Counted from the stretch's first letter, positions 26,446 to 35,779 are shown. The stretch is DNA of 64,000 nt from Actinomarinicola tropica (GCF_009650215.1 NZ_CP045851.1:2693001-2757000), one strand, 5' to 3'. Numbers and translations: made by a program. The notes: generated by a model from the sequence alone, not told the origin.

Positions 26446-27506
26446 TCGAGCACGAGCGTCGGGGTCTCCCCGGCCGGGCCCTCGGGCGGGGTGATCTCGC
26501 CGGCCTCGGCGTCCCACGTGCCGTAGCGGGAGCTGATGCTCACCTCGGCGCTGCTCACGGCCTCCTCCAACCACGCACCGAGGGCGTTGCCGGGGCCGGC
26601 CTGCGACTCGAGCTCGGCCCGGATGTCGGTGGCGACCTCGTCGAAGATGTCGCCTCGTGCCCGCACGAGGATGACGTGGAAGCCGAACTCGGACTCCACC
26701 GGCCCGGTGTACTCACCGACCTCGCCCTCGTTCAGCGCCGCAGCGAAGGGCGGGACGAACCGGGCGGGGTCCGAGCAGCCGAGGTCGCCGCCGTTGGTGG
26801 CCGCCGAGGGGTCGATCGAGCGCTCGGCCGCGACGTCGGCGATGTCCGCGCCGCCCTCGAGCTGCTCCAGCACCTCGACGGCCTCGGCCTCGGTCTCCAC
26901 CAAGACGTGACTCGAGCACACCAGGCCCTCGAAGAACTGGGGGTTGTCGTCGTAGAAGGCACGCACGTCGTCATCGGTGACCTCAGCGGTCTCGACCTCG
27001 GCCTCCAGGGCGGCGGAGAGCACCCGGGCCCGTGCGGTGCCCTCGGCGTACCAGTCGACGACGGCCTCGGGTGCCTCGGTGAGCGAGGTGATGACCTCCG
27101 GCGTCGCACCCTGCTGCGTCGCGCTCTGGATCGCGCTCGTCCAGGCCGTGCGCCCCTCCTCGATGTCGGCCTCGGTGACCTCGAGCCCCCGGTCGTCGAG
27201 CTCGTGGCCCATCAGCTCGAACAGGATGTGCAGCTCGAGGATCTCGGCGACGAACGCCGAGTCGAGTCGTCCCTCGGCATCGCCGGGGAGCACGGAGAAG
27301 TTGACGGTACCGAAGGCCTCGCTGAAGTCGCGGTCCTCGTCGAAGTGCCCGAGCAGGTCCCGGAACTCGGCGTCGGAGACCGCCTCGCCGTTCAGGGTCA
27401 CGGCGGCCGGACGTCCGGCGACGCCGCCGTCCCCGCCGCAGGCGGTGAGGAGGAGGGCGGGGAGCACGGCGAGTGCGAGCAGGTGGCGGGGACGCAGGCG
27501 GGTCAC
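26442..27506 (-). CDS. PpiC/SurA-type peptidyl-prolyl isomerase lipoprotein
   Basis: A 354-residue lipoprotein foldase. The signal peptide ends in the lipobox LLTAC with C23 as lipidation site. A SurA-N-like helical region spans about 35-180; the parvulin domain (about 185-300) includes SSHVLVETEAEAVEVLEQL, GGDLGC and FGFHVILVRARG. The C-terminal helix (SQAGPGNALGAWLEE) resembles PrsA/SurA arrangements. It would act outside the membrane on folding of secreted proteins. Starts with GTG, 39 bases after mfd, and overlaps mazG by GTGA. Many actinobacteria keep a similar gene between mfd and mazG. Confidence 0.87.
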   Translation of the reverse strand: MTRLRPRHLLALAVLPALLLTACGGDGGVAGRPAAVTLNGEAVSDAEFRDLLGHFDEDRDFSEAFGTVNFSVLPGDAEGRLDSAFVAEILELHILFELMGHELDDRGLEVTEADIEEGRTAWTSAIQSATQQGATPEVITSLTEAPEAVVDWYAEGTARARVLSAALEAEVETAEVTDDDVRAFYDDNPQFFEGLVCSSHVLVETEAEAVEVLEQLEGGADIADVAAERSIDPSAATNGGDLGCSDPARFVPPFAAALNEGEVGEYTGPVESEFGFHVILVRARGDIFDEVATDIRAELESQAGPGNALGAWLEEAVSSAEVSISSRYGTWDAEAGEITPPEGPAGETPTLVLE

Positions 27507-27545
27507 GAGGGGTGCAGGCTAGGTGCCGGGCCGATCATCGACCAG

Positions 27546-30500
27546 TCATGCGGGCACGATCGTCCGGAGGAAGAGCACGATGGCGTCGACGAGGTCGGTG
27601 CCGCCCTTGATGCCGACCTGCACCTGCTCGATGTCCTCCTTGTACACCGACCCCTGGAAGAGGCGCTTCAGCTTCAGCTGCTGGCTGAGCAGGAGCGGCA
27701 GCGGCTGGAGGCGCGCCACGTGCTTCGGACCGCCGAAGCCCGACCCGGTCGTCACCACCACCTCACGCACGCCGACCCGGGCGCACTCGGCGCGCAGACG
27801 GGCGACGGCGAGCAGGTTCTCGGCCTCCGGCGGGATGGGCCCGTAGCGGTCCTCCCACTCGGCGCGGATGTCGCTGACCTGCTCCTCGGCGTCCACCGCG
27901 GCGAGCCGCCGGTAGGCCTCGAGCCGCAGCTCCTCCTTGCCCACGTAGGTGGTCGGCAGCGACGCTGGGAGCGGGAGGTCGATCTTGATCTCCGCCGGCT
28001 CCTTCGGCGTCTCGCCCTTCAGCTCGGCGACGGCCTCGGTGACCATCTGGCAGTAGAGGTCGTACCCGACCGCCGCGATGTGGCCCGACTGCCCGGTGCC
28101 GAGCAGGTTGCCGGCGCCGCGGATCTCGAGGTCGCGCATCGCGATCTTGAAGCCCGAGCCGAGCTCGGTGGCCTCGCCGATCGTCTTCAGGCGCTCGTAC
28201 GTCTCCTCGGTGAGGACGCGGTCGCGCGGCGTGAACAGGTAGGCGTAGGCGCGCTGGCCGGCCCGCCCCACCCGGCCGCGGAGCTGGTGGAGCTGCCCGA
28301 GGCCGAGGAGGTCGGCGCGGTCGACGACCAGGGTGTTCACCGTCGGCATGTCGATGCCGGACTCGATGATCGTCGTGCAGACGAGGACGTCGAACTCGCC
28401 CTCCCAGAAGTCGAGGACGACCTTCTCGAGCGAGCCCTCGTCCATCTGCCCGTGGGCGATGGCGATGCGGGCCTCGGGCACGAGCTCGCGCAGCCCCTCG
28501 GCGACGCGGTCGATGTCCTGCACCCGGTTGTGCACGAAGAACACCTGGCCCTCGCGCAGCAACTCGCGGCGGATCGCCTCGGCCACGGCGCGCTCGTCGT
28601 ACTCGCCGACGTAGGTGAGGATCGGCTGGCGAGCGGCCGGCGGGGTGTTGAGCAGGGTGAGGTCGCGGATGCCGGTGAGGCTCATCTCGAGCGTCCGCGG
28701 GATCGGCGTGGCGCTGAGCGTGAGCACGTCGACGCCGGCGTCGAGCTGCTTGATCTGCTCCTTGTGGCTGACGCCGAAGCGCTGCTCCTCGTCGACGACG
28801 AGGAGGCCGAGGTCCTTGAACTGGAGACCCTCGGCGAGGAGGCGGTGCGTGCCGATCACGACGTCGATCTCGCCGCTGCGGAGGCCCTCGGTGACCTTCT
28901 TCGCCTGACCGGCCGTGAGGAAGCGCGACAGCACCTCGACCCGGATGGGGAACCCGGCGAAGCGCTCGCTGAAGGTCTGGAAGTGCTGCTGGGCGAGGAG
29001 GGTCGTCGGCACGAGGACGGCGGCCTGCTTGCCGTCCTGCACGGCCTTGAACACGGCGCGCAGGGCGACCTCGGTCTTGCCGAACCCGACGTCGCCGCAG
29101 ACGAGGCGGTCCATCGGAACCTCGGCCTCCATGTCGGCCTTCACCTCGGTGATCGCTTGGAGCTGGTCCGGGGTCTCCTGGTAGGGGAACGCCTCCTCCA
29201 GCTCGCGCTGCCACGGCGTGTCCTCGGCGAAGGAGTGGCCCGGCGTGTTCAGGCGCTTCTGGTAGAGGACGACGAGCTCCTGGGCGATCTCCTGGACCGC
29301 CGAGCGGACCCGGGCCTTCGTCTTCTGCCAGTCGCCGCCGCCGAGCCGGCTGAGCGAGGGGCTGTCACCGCCCGTGTAGTGGCGGACGGTGTCGATCTGG
29401 TCCGACGGGATGTAGAGCTTGTCGGCGCCGCGGTACTCGAGGAGCAGGTAGTCGCGCTCGACGCCGCCGATGGCCCGCTTGACCATGCCGGCATAGCGGG
29501 CGACGCCGTGCTGGTGGTGCACGACGTGGTCGCCCGGCTTCAGGTCGTCGAAGAACGCCTGGGCGTCGCGCCGGCGGGGCCGGGCCGCCCGGTGGGCCCG
29601 TCGCCGACCGGTGAGGTCGCGCTCGCAGAGGACCGCCAGCTGCACCGACGGGAGGATGAAGCCCCGCTCGAGCGGCGCCACGACGAGGTGGGCGCCGGGG
29701 CGCATCAGCGCGTCGTCGTCGGGTTCGGCCCGCCGCAGGTCGATGCCCTGGTCGGCCATGAGGTTGTGCAGCCGCTCGGCCGAGCCGGCGCCGTCAGCGC
29801 CCACCACGACGCGGTAGCCCTCGCCGAGCAGCCCCCGGATCTGGTCGACCAGCCGCTGGCCGTCGCCGACGACCGGGTCCCACCCGGCGGACGCGACGGT
29901 GGCGACGTCGGGGCCCTCGGGCGCGGTCGTGACGGTCCACGCCGGCGCATCGGTGCGGGCGAGGAGCCGGTCGAAGGGGAGGTGGAGCGACGGGAAGCGC
30001 CCCTCGGCGGCCTCGTCGGCGGCCGCCGCCCCCCACGTGCGGGCGAGGGTGCTCGCGAGGTCGCGCTCCTCGGCGTCGATGTCGGCGGCGCGGTCGCGCA
30101 TGCGGCGCGGCTCGACGAGGAGGATCTGCGCGGTCGGGTCGAGCAGGTCGAGCAGCACCTCGTCGTCGCCGACCAGCCACGGCAGCCAGGACTCCATGCC
30201 GTCGAAGGTGAGGCCCTCGGCGAACCGCTCCCAGTGCTCGCGTCCCCACGGCTCCTTGGCGACGAGCGCGGCGGCGCGCTCCTTGACCTCGTCGGTGGGG
30301 AGCAGCTCGCGCGCCGGGAAGATCTCGACCTCGCTGACGTCGATCGTCGAGCGCTGGTCGGCGACCGAGAACTCGGTGAGCCGGTCGACCTCGTCGCCCC
30401 AGAGGTCGATGCGGATCGGCACGTCGCCGGTCGAGGGGAAGACGTCGACGATCGAGCCGCGCACCGCGACCTCGCCCCGGTGCTCGACCTGGTACTCGCG

Positions 30501-30983
30501 GCGATAGCCCTGCACGACGAGCCGCTCGACCAGCTCGGCCGGGTCGATCTGGTCACCGACGCCCACGATGACGGGCTCGATGTCGACGACGTGCGGGCCG
30601 AGCCGCTGCACGAGAGCGCGGACCGGGGCGACGATGACGCGCGGGGCCCGCTCGGGGTCCCGCATGTGCCAGAGGGTGCGCAGGCGCTGGCCCATCGTCT
30701 CGACGTTCGGGCTCACCCGTTCGAACGGCAGCGTCTCCCAGGCGGGGAAGAGGTCGACGGCGTCGTCGCCGAGGAACGTCTGGAGATCCGACCGCAGCCG
30801 CTCGGCGTCGGCCGTGGTCGGCACGCACACGACGATCGGGCGCCGCTGGCTGAGCTCGGCGACCCCGGCGATCGTGTAGGCCCGGGCCGGGTCGGGGACG
30901 GCGAGGACGGCGGACGACCGGCCGAGGACCTTCAGCAACGCGGGCTCGTCGCGGAGCAGCGGCAGGAGGGGGCGGAGGGTCAT
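27546..30983 (-). CDS. mfd: Transcription-repair coupling factor
   Basis: A 1145-residue Mfd, the normal length. The N-terminal UvrB-homology region is followed by the RNA-polymerase-interacting domain ([20 protein letters not shown]). The RecG-like translocase carries Walker [15 protein letters not shown] at about residue 632 and VDEEQRFG at about 728. The C-terminal TRCF domain includes [18 protein letters not shown]. Mfd removes stalled RNA polymerase from lesions and recruits UvrA. The ATG at 30983 follows pth by 18 bases, indicating an rplY-pth-mfd transcript. Confidence 0.98.
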   Translation of the reverse strand: MTLRPLLPLLRDEPALLKVLGRSSAVLAVPDPARAYTIAGVAELSQRRPIVVCVPTTADAERLRSDLQTFLGDDAVDLFPAWETLPFERVSPNVETMGQRLRTLWHMRDPERAPRVIVAPVRALVQRLGPHVVDIEPVIVGVGDQIDPAELVERLVVQGYRREYQVEHRGEVAVRGSIVDVFPSTGDVPIRIDLWGDEVDRLTEFSVADQRSTIDVSEVEIFPARELLPTDEVKERAAALVAKEPWGREHWERFAEGLTFDGMESWLPWLVGDDEVLLDLLDPTAQILLVEPRRMRDRAADIDAEERDLASTLARTWGAAAADEAAEGRFPSLHLPFDRLLARTDAPAWTVTTAPEGPDVATVASAGWDPVVGDGQRLVDQIRGLLGEGYRVVVGADGAGSAERLHNLMADQGIDLRRAEPDDDALMRPGAHLVVAPLERGFILPSVQLAVLCERDLTGRRRAHRAARPRRRDAQAFFDDLKPGDHVVHHQHGVARYAGMVKRAIGGVERDYLLLEYRGADKLYIPSDQIDTVRHYTGGDSPSLSRLGGGDWQKTKARVRSAVQEIAQELVVLYQKRLNTPGHSFAEDTPWQRELEEAFPYQETPDQLQAITEVKADMEAEVPMDRLVCGDVGFGKTEVALRAVFKAVQDGKQAAVLVPTTLLAQQHFQTFSERFAGFPIRVEVLSRFLTAGQAKKVTEGLRSGEIDVVIGTHRLLAEGLQFKDLGLLVVDEEQRFGVSHKEQIKQLDAGVDVLTLSATPIPRTLEMSLTGIRDLTLLNTPPAARQPILTYVGEYDERAVAEAIRRELLREGQVFFVHNRVQDIDRVAEGLRELVPEARIAIAHGQMDEGSLEKVVLDFWEGEFDVLVCTTIIESGIDMPTVNTLVVDRADLLGLGQLHQLRGRVGRAGQRAYAYLFTPRDRVLTEETYERLKTIGEATELGSGFKIAMRDLEIRGAGNLLGTGQSGHIAAVGYDLYCQMVTEAVAELKGETPKEPAEIKIDLPLPASLPTTYVGKEELRLEAYRRLAAVDAEEQVSDIRAEWEDRYGPIPPEAENLLAVARLRAECARVGVREVVVTTGSGFGGPKHVARLQPLPLLLSQQLKLKRLFQGSVYKEDIEQVQVGIKGGTDLVDAIVLFLRTIVPA

Positions 30984-31001
30984 GGGGGCTCCCGTACCCG
31001 A

Positions 31002-31634
31002 TCAGTCGCCGGCGCGGCGCGCGTTGTACCGGTTCATCGCGGCCTCGAAGCCGTCGCTCAGGATCAGCTCCACCGCGTCGGCGGCCTCCTGGACGACGAC
31101 GTCGAGCTCGGTCCGCTCGGCCTTGGTGGGGTGGCGCAGCACGTGATCGGCGCCGCGCTGGGACGACGGCGGCTTGCCGATGCCGATGCGCACCCGACCG
31201 AACTCCGCGCTCTTCAGGTGAGCCTTGATCGACTTGAGGCCGTTGTTGCCCGCGAGGCCACCGCCCATCTTCAGCTTGAGGCGGCCGACCGGCAGGTCGA
31301 GCTCGTCGTGGACGACGACGAGGTGCGCCGGGTCCTCGATGCCGTAGCGCTTCACCAGCAGCCCGACGGCGTCGCCGGAGAGGTTCATGTAGGTCTGCGG
31401 GAACGCGAGCGCGAGGCGGCGCCCACCGACGTGCACCTCGTCGGTGAGCGCCAGCTCCTTGCTCTTGCGCAGCCGTCCGCCGTGGCGGGAGGCGAGCAGC
31501 TCGACGACCTCGACGCCGATGTTGTGGCGCGTGCCCTCGTACTGGGCCCCGGGGTTGCCGAGGCCCACCACGAGCAGGTCAGCGGGGGTGCCCCGGCGCG
31601 CGGGGGTGTCGCGACGGCGGCCGAACGGGCTCAC
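31002..31634 (-). CDS. pth: Peptidyl-tRNA hydrolase
   Basis: A 210-residue Pth. VVGLGNPGAQYEGTRHNIGV contains the substrate-binding Asn and catalytic His; VVHDELDLPVG provides the catalytic Asp; GGGLAGNNGLKSI and FGRVRIGIGKP are typical. It frees tRNA from prematurely released peptidyl-tRNA in the cytoplasm. The N terminus has an extra basic stretch of about 18 residues before the first strand, so the start (GTG 31634) may be slightly long. It lies 12 bases after rplY, the usual rplY-pth pairing. Confidence 0.97.
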   Translation of the reverse strand: MSPFGRRRDTPARRGTPADLLVVGLGNPGAQYEGTRHNIGVEVVELLASRHGGRLRKSKELALTDEVHVGGRRLALAFPQTYMNLSGDAVGLLVKRYGIEDPAHLVVVHDELDLPVGRLKLKMGGGLAGNNGLKSIKAHLKSAEFGRVRIGIGKPPSSQRGADHVLRHPTKAERTELDVVVQEAADAVELILSDGFEAAMNRYNARRAGD

Positions 31635-31646
31635 CGGCGCAGGGGA

Positions 31647-32324
31647 TCAGGACTCGTCGGACGCCTCGGCGGCCTCGCCACCGGCATCCTCGGCGTCGCC
31701 ACCCTCGGCGGCCTCGCCCTCGGCGCCCTCCTCGCCCTCGGCGGCCTCCTCGCCCTCCTCCTCGAGGGCGGCACGGGTGACCGACGCGGTCACGAGGACC
31801 TCGTCGGGCTCGGCCTCGGTGCGGGCACCGGAGGGCAGGGTGAGGTCGGCCACGGTGATCGTGTCGCCGACAGCCATCTCGCTGACGTCGATGACCAGCT
31901 CGTTCGGGATGGCGCTCGGCTTGGCGTAGACCGACAGGGTGTAGTGGACCTGGTCGACGACGCCCTGCTCGGCGAGGACCTGCTTGGCCTCGCCCTCGAG
32001 CACGAGCGGGACCTCGACGAGGATCTCGGCGTTGGGGTCGACCCGGATGAAGTCGACGTGCACGACGTCGTTGCGGATCGGGTGGCGCTGGAGCTCACGG
32101 ACGATGCACAGCTCGTCGGAGCCGTCGACGTCGAGGGTGATGATGGCGTTCAGGCCGGCGTCGGTGGTGAGCGCCTGGCGCAGCTCGCGGCGGTCGACCG
32201 CCAGGGTGATGGCGTCGCCGCCGAGTCCGTAGAGGACGCCGGGGATCTGCCCCTCGTCGCGGAGTCGGTTCGACGGCCGGGAACCGGTGGTGCGACCGAC
32301 GTTGGCCGTGAGGGTGACATCCAT
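31647..32324 (-). CDS. rplY: 50S ribosomal protein bL25, CTC (general stress) form
   Basis: A 225-residue protein combining the L25 5S-rRNA-binding domain (about 1-90: TGSRPSNRLRDEGQIPGVLY) with the C-terminal beta domain of the CTC form (PLVLEGEAKQVLAEQG, IPNELVIDVSEMAVGDT). The last 40 residues are almost only Glu, Gly, Ala and Asp, a long acidic tail common in actinobacterial L25. The ATG at 32324 has AGGAG upstream. It precedes pth by 12 bases. A hairpin (arms 32383-32389 and 32394-32400) lies in its leader. Confidence 0.95.
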   Translation of the reverse strand: MDVTLTANVGRTTGSRPSNRLRDEGQIPGVLYGLGGDAITLAVDRRELRQALTTDAGLNAIITLDVDGSDELCIVRELQRHPIRNDVVHVDFIRVDPNAEILVEVPLVLEGEAKQVLAEQGVVDQVHYTLSVYAKPSAIPNELVIDVSEMAVGDTITVADLTLPSGARTEAEPDEVLVTASVTRAALEEEGEEAAEGEEGAEGEAAEGGDAEDAGGEAAEASDES

Positions 32325-32413
32325 GGTGGGCAGTGCTCCTGGCGACAGGTGAAGGGGGCGATCCCCGTGGGGACACGGGTGGGGGGCGCGACGGCGCCCC
32401 GGGGCAGTCGGCC

Positions 32414-32444
32414 AGTGTACGCCCTGGCCGGGCGACCTCACCAA
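32414..32444 (-). promoter_or_regulatory. Candidate promoter for rplY-pth-mfd
   Basis: In the 138-base gap after prs, the minus strand shows TTGGTG (32439-32444) and TACACT (32414-32419) with a 19-base spacer. The spacing is long and the -35 match is partial, so this is a weak call. A 7-bp GC hairpin lies just downstream in the leader. Confidence 0.3.
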
Positions 32445-32462
32445 CCCGACGGGCCGGCGGCG

Positions 32463-33443
32463 TCAGCTCTGGTTCTGGCCGCCGAAGATCTCGCTGACCG
32501 ACGTGTCCTCGAAGACCGCGTCGATGGCGTCGGCGATGATGTTCGCCACCGACAGCACCTCGATCTTGTCGAGCTGCTTCTCCGGCGGGAGCGGCAGGGT
32601 GTTGGTGACCACGATCTTCTCGATCGGCGAGTTCTTCAGGCGGTCGATGGCCGGGCCGGAGAAGACGCCGTGGGTGGCGGCGGCGAGGATCCGGCTCGCG
32701 CCCTTCTCGGCGAGCTGCTCGGCTGCGGCGACGATGGTGCCTGCGGTGTCGATCATGTCGTCGATGAGCACGCAGGTGCGCCCGGCGACGTCACCGATGA
32801 CGTCGCGCGCCTCGACCTGGTTCTTCTCGCCCTTGAGGCGGCGCTTGTGGATGATGGCCAGGTCGGCGTGCAGCATGTTGCTGTAGCGCTCGGCGACCTT
32901 CACCCGGCCGGCGTCGGGCGACACGACGACGAGGTCGTCGCCGAGGCCGCGCATGTAGTCGACGAGCACCGGCATGGCGACGAGGTGGTCGACCGGGCCG
33001 TTGAAGAAGCCCTGGATCTGCCCGGAGTGCAGGTCGACCGACATCAGCCGCTGGGCGCCGGCGGCGCCGAACATGTCGGCCACGAGGCGGGCGGTGATCG
33101 GCTCGCGGCCCTCGGACTTCCGGTCCTGGCGGCCGTAGCCGTAGAAGGGCATGACCACCGTGATGCGCTTGGCCGAGCCGCGGCGGGCGGCGTCGACCAT
33201 GATCAGGTGCTCCATGATCGCGTCGTTGACGCTCATCTCGTCGGTGGCCGTGTGGCTCTGGATGATGAAGACGTCGCTGCCCCGCACCGACATGCCGAGC
33301 TTGCAGTGCAGCTCGCCGTTGGCGAACTCCGAGCAGTTGGAGTCGACGAGCGGGACCCCGAGCTGCTCGGCCACCTCCTCGGCGAGCTCGAAGTTCGCCC
33401 GGCCGGCGATGAGCGCCAGCTTCTTCTTGGTGACCAGCTCCAT
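32463..33443 (-). CDS. prs: Ribose-phosphate pyrophosphokinase
   Basis: A 326-residue class I PRPP synthetase. It shows VMPFYGYGRQDRKSEGREPI, the conserved DLHSGQIQGFF (Mg-ATP site), VVSPDAGRVKVAERYSNML and the PRPP-binding loop VLIDDMIDTAGTI. The enzyme makes PRPP for purine, pyrimidine, His, Trp and NAD synthesis. ATG at 33443, 38 bases after glmU, as in the actinobacterial glmU-prs-rplY-pth order. No unusual features. Confidence 0.97.
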   Translation of the reverse strand: MELVTKKKLALIAGRANFELAEEVAEQLGVPLVDSNCSEFANGELHCKLGMSVRGSDVFIIQSHTATDEMSVNDAIMEHLIMVDAARRGSAKRITVVMPFYGYGRQDRKSEGREPITARLVADMFGAAGAQRLMSVDLHSGQIQGFFNGPVDHLVAMPVLVDYMRGLGDDLVVVSPDAGRVKVAERYSNMLHADLAIIHKRRLKGEKNQVEARDVIGDVAGRTCVLIDDMIDTAGTIVAAAEQLAEKGASRILAAATHGVFSGPAIDRLKNSPIEKIVVTNTLPLPPEKQLDKIEVLSVANIIADAIDAVFEDTSVSEIFGGQNQS

Positions 33444-33481
33444 GGTGCGTCCCCGTCGCTCGGCGGCTTGGTGGGGTCGGG

Positions 33482-34588
33482 CTAGAGGCCCGGATCCTCG
33501 CTGCTGCTCGCAGTGTAGAACGGTCCGGTGCGGGCGCCGGCCGGCACCTGGGCGCCGGGCTCGAGCACCGCGAACGGCCCGACCCGCGCGTCGGGTCCCA
33601 CCTCGGCGTCGCGGGCCACCGTGTGCTCCAGCACCGCGCCGGCACCGATCGCGCAGTCGACCAGGTGGGTGCCGGGGCCGATCTCGGCGTGGGCGCCCAC
33701 GACCGTGCGGCCCTGGAGCACGACGCCGGGGAAGAGGGTGACGTCCGGAGCCAGCTCCACCGTGGCGTCCACGTAGGTGGCGTCGGGGTCGACCATCGTC
33801 ACGCCCCGGCGGAGCCAGTCGCGGTTGGTGCGGGCACGCAGCCGGGCCTCGGCCGCCGCGAGCTGGGCCCGATCGTTCACGCCGTGGGTCTCCGACGGGT
33901 CCGGTGCGACGTAGGAGCCGACCGGGTGGCCGGCGTCGCTCAGCACCTGGACCACGTCGGTCAGGTAGTACTCGCCCTGCGCGTTCTCGGGGCTCAGCCG
34001 GCGCAGCGCCGGCGCGAGCAGCCCCCGCCGGAAGCAGAAGATGCCGGTGTTGATCTCGCGGATCGCCTGCTCCTCGGGCGTGGCGTCGGCCTGCTCCACG
34101 ATGCGCACCACCCGGTCGTCGCGGCCGCGCACGATGCGGCCGTAGCCGGTGGGGTCGTCGAGCTCGGCGGTGAGGATCGTGCACGCCGCGCCGCTGTCGC
34201 GGTGGGCGGCCACGAGGGCGGCGATCGTCTCGGCCCGCAGGAGCGGGGTGTCGCCGGGCATCACGATGACGTCGGCGTCGTCGCCGGGGTCGTCGGTGAA
34301 CGCGGTGAGCCCCACGCTCGCGGCGTCGCCGGTGCCCCTCTGGACCTGCTGCTCGACGAAGTCGAGGCGCACGTCGGGGCCGAGCTCCTGGAGCTTCTTC
34401 GTCACTCGCTCGGCGCCGTGACCGACAACGACGACGGCCCGGTCGATCTCGCAGCCGGCCAGGGCGTCGAGGACGTAGAGCAGCATCGCCTTGCCGCACA
34501 GCATGTGCAGCGGCTTGGGGCGGTCGGAGCGCATGCGGGACCCCTCGCCCGCCGCCAGGATCACCGCCGAGAGGTCACTCGAAGCCAT
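33482..34588 (-). CDS. glmU: GlmU-type N-acetylglucosamine-1-phosphate uridyltransferase, short form lacking the acetyltransferase site
   Basis: A 368-residue protein; bifunctional GlmU is usually 450-490. The pyrophosphorylase domain is complete: VILAAGEGSRMRSDRPKPLH, QVQRGTGDAA, GDTPLL, YGRIVR and INTGIFCF. The beta-helix begins normally (VELAPDVTLFPGVVLQGRTV) but the protein stops at TGPFYTASSSEDPGL, about where E. coli GlmU reaches residue 345-350. The acetyl-CoA and catalytic residues (K351, H363, N386 in E. coli) are therefore absent. prs follows 38 bases later, leaving no room for a shifted remainder. It should make UDP-GlcNAc only if GlcNAc-1-phosphate comes from another acetyltransferase. 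Confidence 0.9.
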   Translation of the reverse strand: MASSDLSAVILAAGEGSRMRSDRPKPLHMLCGKAMLLYVLDALAGCEIDRAVVVVGHGAERVTKKLQELGPDVRLDFVEQQVQRGTGDAASVGLTAFTDDPGDDADVIVMPGDTPLLRAETIAALVAAHRDSGAACTILTAELDDPTGYGRIVRGRDDRVVRIVEQADATPEEQAIREINTGIFCFRRGLLAPALRRLSPENAQGEYYLTDVVQVLSDAGHPVGSYVAPDPSETHGVNDRAQLAAAEARLRARTNRDWLRRGVTMVDPDATYVDATVELAPDVTLFPGVVLQGRTVVGAHAEIGPGTHLVDCAIGAGAVLEHTVARDAEVGPDARVGPFAVLEPGAQVPAGARTGPFYTASSSEDPGL

Positions 34589-34710
34589 GGGGGCACGCTA
34601 CCCACCCGCCATCCCGGTCCAGCCCACCCCCTCCCCCGCGGCTCGGGTCCGATCCGCGTGCCAGAGCACGCGCATCGGACCCGAGGACCACGACTGCTCT
34701 CCGCTGATGA

Positions 34711-34748
34711 CAAGTTGACTTGACCTGATGTCGGGTTCTCTTTACATT
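34711..34748 (+). promoter_or_regulatory. Strong promoter with overlapping inverted repeat, apparently leaderless
   Basis: TTGACC (34720-34725) and TACATT (34743-34748) are separated by 17 bases, the best -35/-10 pair in the window. The start point would fall at about 34755, directly at the GTG of the HTH gene (34756), giving a leaderless mRNA. The inverted repeat CAAGT-TG-ACTTG (34711-34722) overlaps the -35 box and is a natural operator for autoregulation by that HTH protein. Confidence 0.6.
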
Positions 34749-34755
34749 CGCGGCC

Positions 34756-35007
34756 GTGGCACGACGATCGGCCGAGGGGCGCACCAACTCCGTCCGCACC
34801 GCGCGGCGCGCCGTCGAGCTCACCCAGGCCGACCTGGCCGAGCGGGTGGGCGTGAGCCGCCAGACGATCGTCGCCGTCGAGGCCGGGGACTACGCCCCGT
34901 CGGTGTACCTGGCCCTCGAGCTCGCCCGACACCTCGAATCCACCGTCGAGGCCCTCTTCGACGACACCGACACCGACCCCGACCCCGACCCCGGGAGGAC
35001 CACGTGA
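34756..35007 (+). CDS. Small XRE-family HTH transcriptional regulator
   Basis: An 83-residue DNA-binding protein, little more than one helix-turn-helix: ARRAVELTQADLAERVGVSR followed by QTIVAVEAGDYAPSVYLALE. The C terminus is an acidic DTDTDPDPDP tail. Small regulators of this type are usually paired with a downstream membrane protein, as here (GTGA overlap with 35004). The promoter overlaps an inverted repeat, so autoregulation is likely. It is divergent from glmU. The signal sensed is unknown. Confidence 0.88.
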   Translation: MARRSAEGRTNSVRTARRAVELTQADLAERVGVSRQTIVAVEAGDYAPSVYLALELARHLESTVEALFDDTDTDPDPDPGRTT

Positions 35008-35489
35008 ACCGGGACAGCACGTTCATGCGCACCGCCGCTCGCATCGGCGACCTCGGCAGCCCCTTCTACGACGAGGAGCGCCAGCGCGACGTCTGGAACG
35101 AGGCCTCGGCGGTGGGGTTCCAGCTGCAGCTCTGGCTCGGGCTGGTGGCGGCCACCGTCGCCGTGTGGTGGGCCGGCGGGGCTGCCGTGCCCTACGCGCT
35201 GGCGCTGGTCGGCATCACCACCCTCGCCAGCATCGTCACCGTCACCTACGCGTCCCGCCTCGGGGTGGAGGTGGACGACCAGCCGCACCTGAGCATGGCT
35301 CGGGTCGTCCCCTACATGGCCCTGCTGGTGGTCTTCGTGCTCGGCCTGGTGCGGGCCGGCGCTCCCTACGAGCGCGACGGCGGCTGGGGCTCGATGCGCT
35401 ACGGGTTCGCGCAGGGCGCCGTCATCGGGCTGGCGGGAGTCGCCATCTGGCTGGCGGTCCGCCTGGTCCGAGAGCGCCGACGAGCCTGA
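35004..35489 (+). CDS. Four-span membrane protein paired with the HTH regulator
   Basis: 161 residues with four hydrophobic spans: about 34-52 (LWLGLVAATVAVWWAGGAAV), 56-78, 95-115 and 130-150. A short soluble N terminus (FMRTAARIGDLGSPFYDEER) precedes them. I do not recognise a characterised family. The GTG overlaps the stop of the upstream regulator, so the two are made together; in comparable pairs the membrane protein may be a sensor or the main regulated target. tRNA-Gln ends 13 bases downstream on the other strand. Confidence 0.8.
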   Translation: MNRDSTFMRTAARIGDLGSPFYDEERQRDVWNEASAVGFQLQLWLGLVAATVAVWWAGGAAVPYALALVGITTLASIVTVTYASRLGVEVDDQPHLSMARVVPYMALLVVFVLGLVRAGAPYERDGGWGSMRYGFAQGAVIGLAGVAIWLAVRLVRERRRA

Positions 35490-35502
35490 CCGGCCAGCTG
35501 AG

Positions 35503-35575
35503 CTCGCGGGGGAGGGATCGAACCTCCGACCTCCTGATCCAAAGTCAGGCGTTCTGCCAATTGAACTACCCGCGA
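35503..35575 (-). tRNA. tRNA-Gln (anticodon UUG)
   Basis: A complete 73-nt cloverleaf on the minus strand. The acceptor stem pairs TCGCGGG (35569-35575) with CCCGCGA (35504-35510), with G as discriminator at 35503. The D arm is GTTC/GAAC; the anticodon stem CCTGA/TCAGG encloses CTTTGGA, giving anticodon TTG; the T arm is GGAGG-TTCGATC-CCTCC. CCA is not encoded. It sits between the HTH-linked membrane protein gene and the bS22 gene. Confidence 0.95.
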
Positions 35576-35641
35576 TCGCGGTGTCGACGGTAGTCCCTGA
35601 GTTCGCAACCCCGGCGATCCGCCGCTAGCGTGCTCAGCCTC

Positions 35642-35743
35642 ATGGGATCGCTGATCAAGAAGCGCCGCAAGCGCATGCGAAAGAAGAAGCACCGCAAGAT
35701 GCTGAAGCGCACCCGCTTCCAGCGTCGGGCCAAGGGCAAGTAG
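35642..35743 (+). CDS. 30S ribosomal protein bS22 (AURKAIP1/COX24-type, 33 aa)
   Basis: A 33-residue, extremely basic protein with start MGSLIKKRRKRMRKKKHRKM and end RTRFQRRAKGK. It matches the actinobacterial micro-ribosomal protein bS22 first seen in mycobacterial 70S structures, which sits near the decoding region of 16S rRNA, and it belongs to the same family as the mitochondrial mS38/AURKAIP1 proteins. A TAGCGT hexamer (35626-35631) lies 10 bases before the ATG. A strong bidirectional hairpin terminator follows at 35780. Identification is from sequence pattern, which is highly distinctive. Confidence 0.92.
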   Translation: MGSLIKKRRKRMRKKKHRKMLKRTRFQRRAKGK

Positions 35744-35779
35744 TCCCCGACCCCGCTCTGCGGCGGCTCCAGACGTCGA

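Noticed and set aside
26211-33485. Very long plus-strand open frame opposite mazG, the foldase gene, mfd, pth and rplY
   Set aside because: It is antisense to five well-recognised genes; its Val/Asp/Gly/Arg-rich translation is the usual mirror of high-GC coding sequence.
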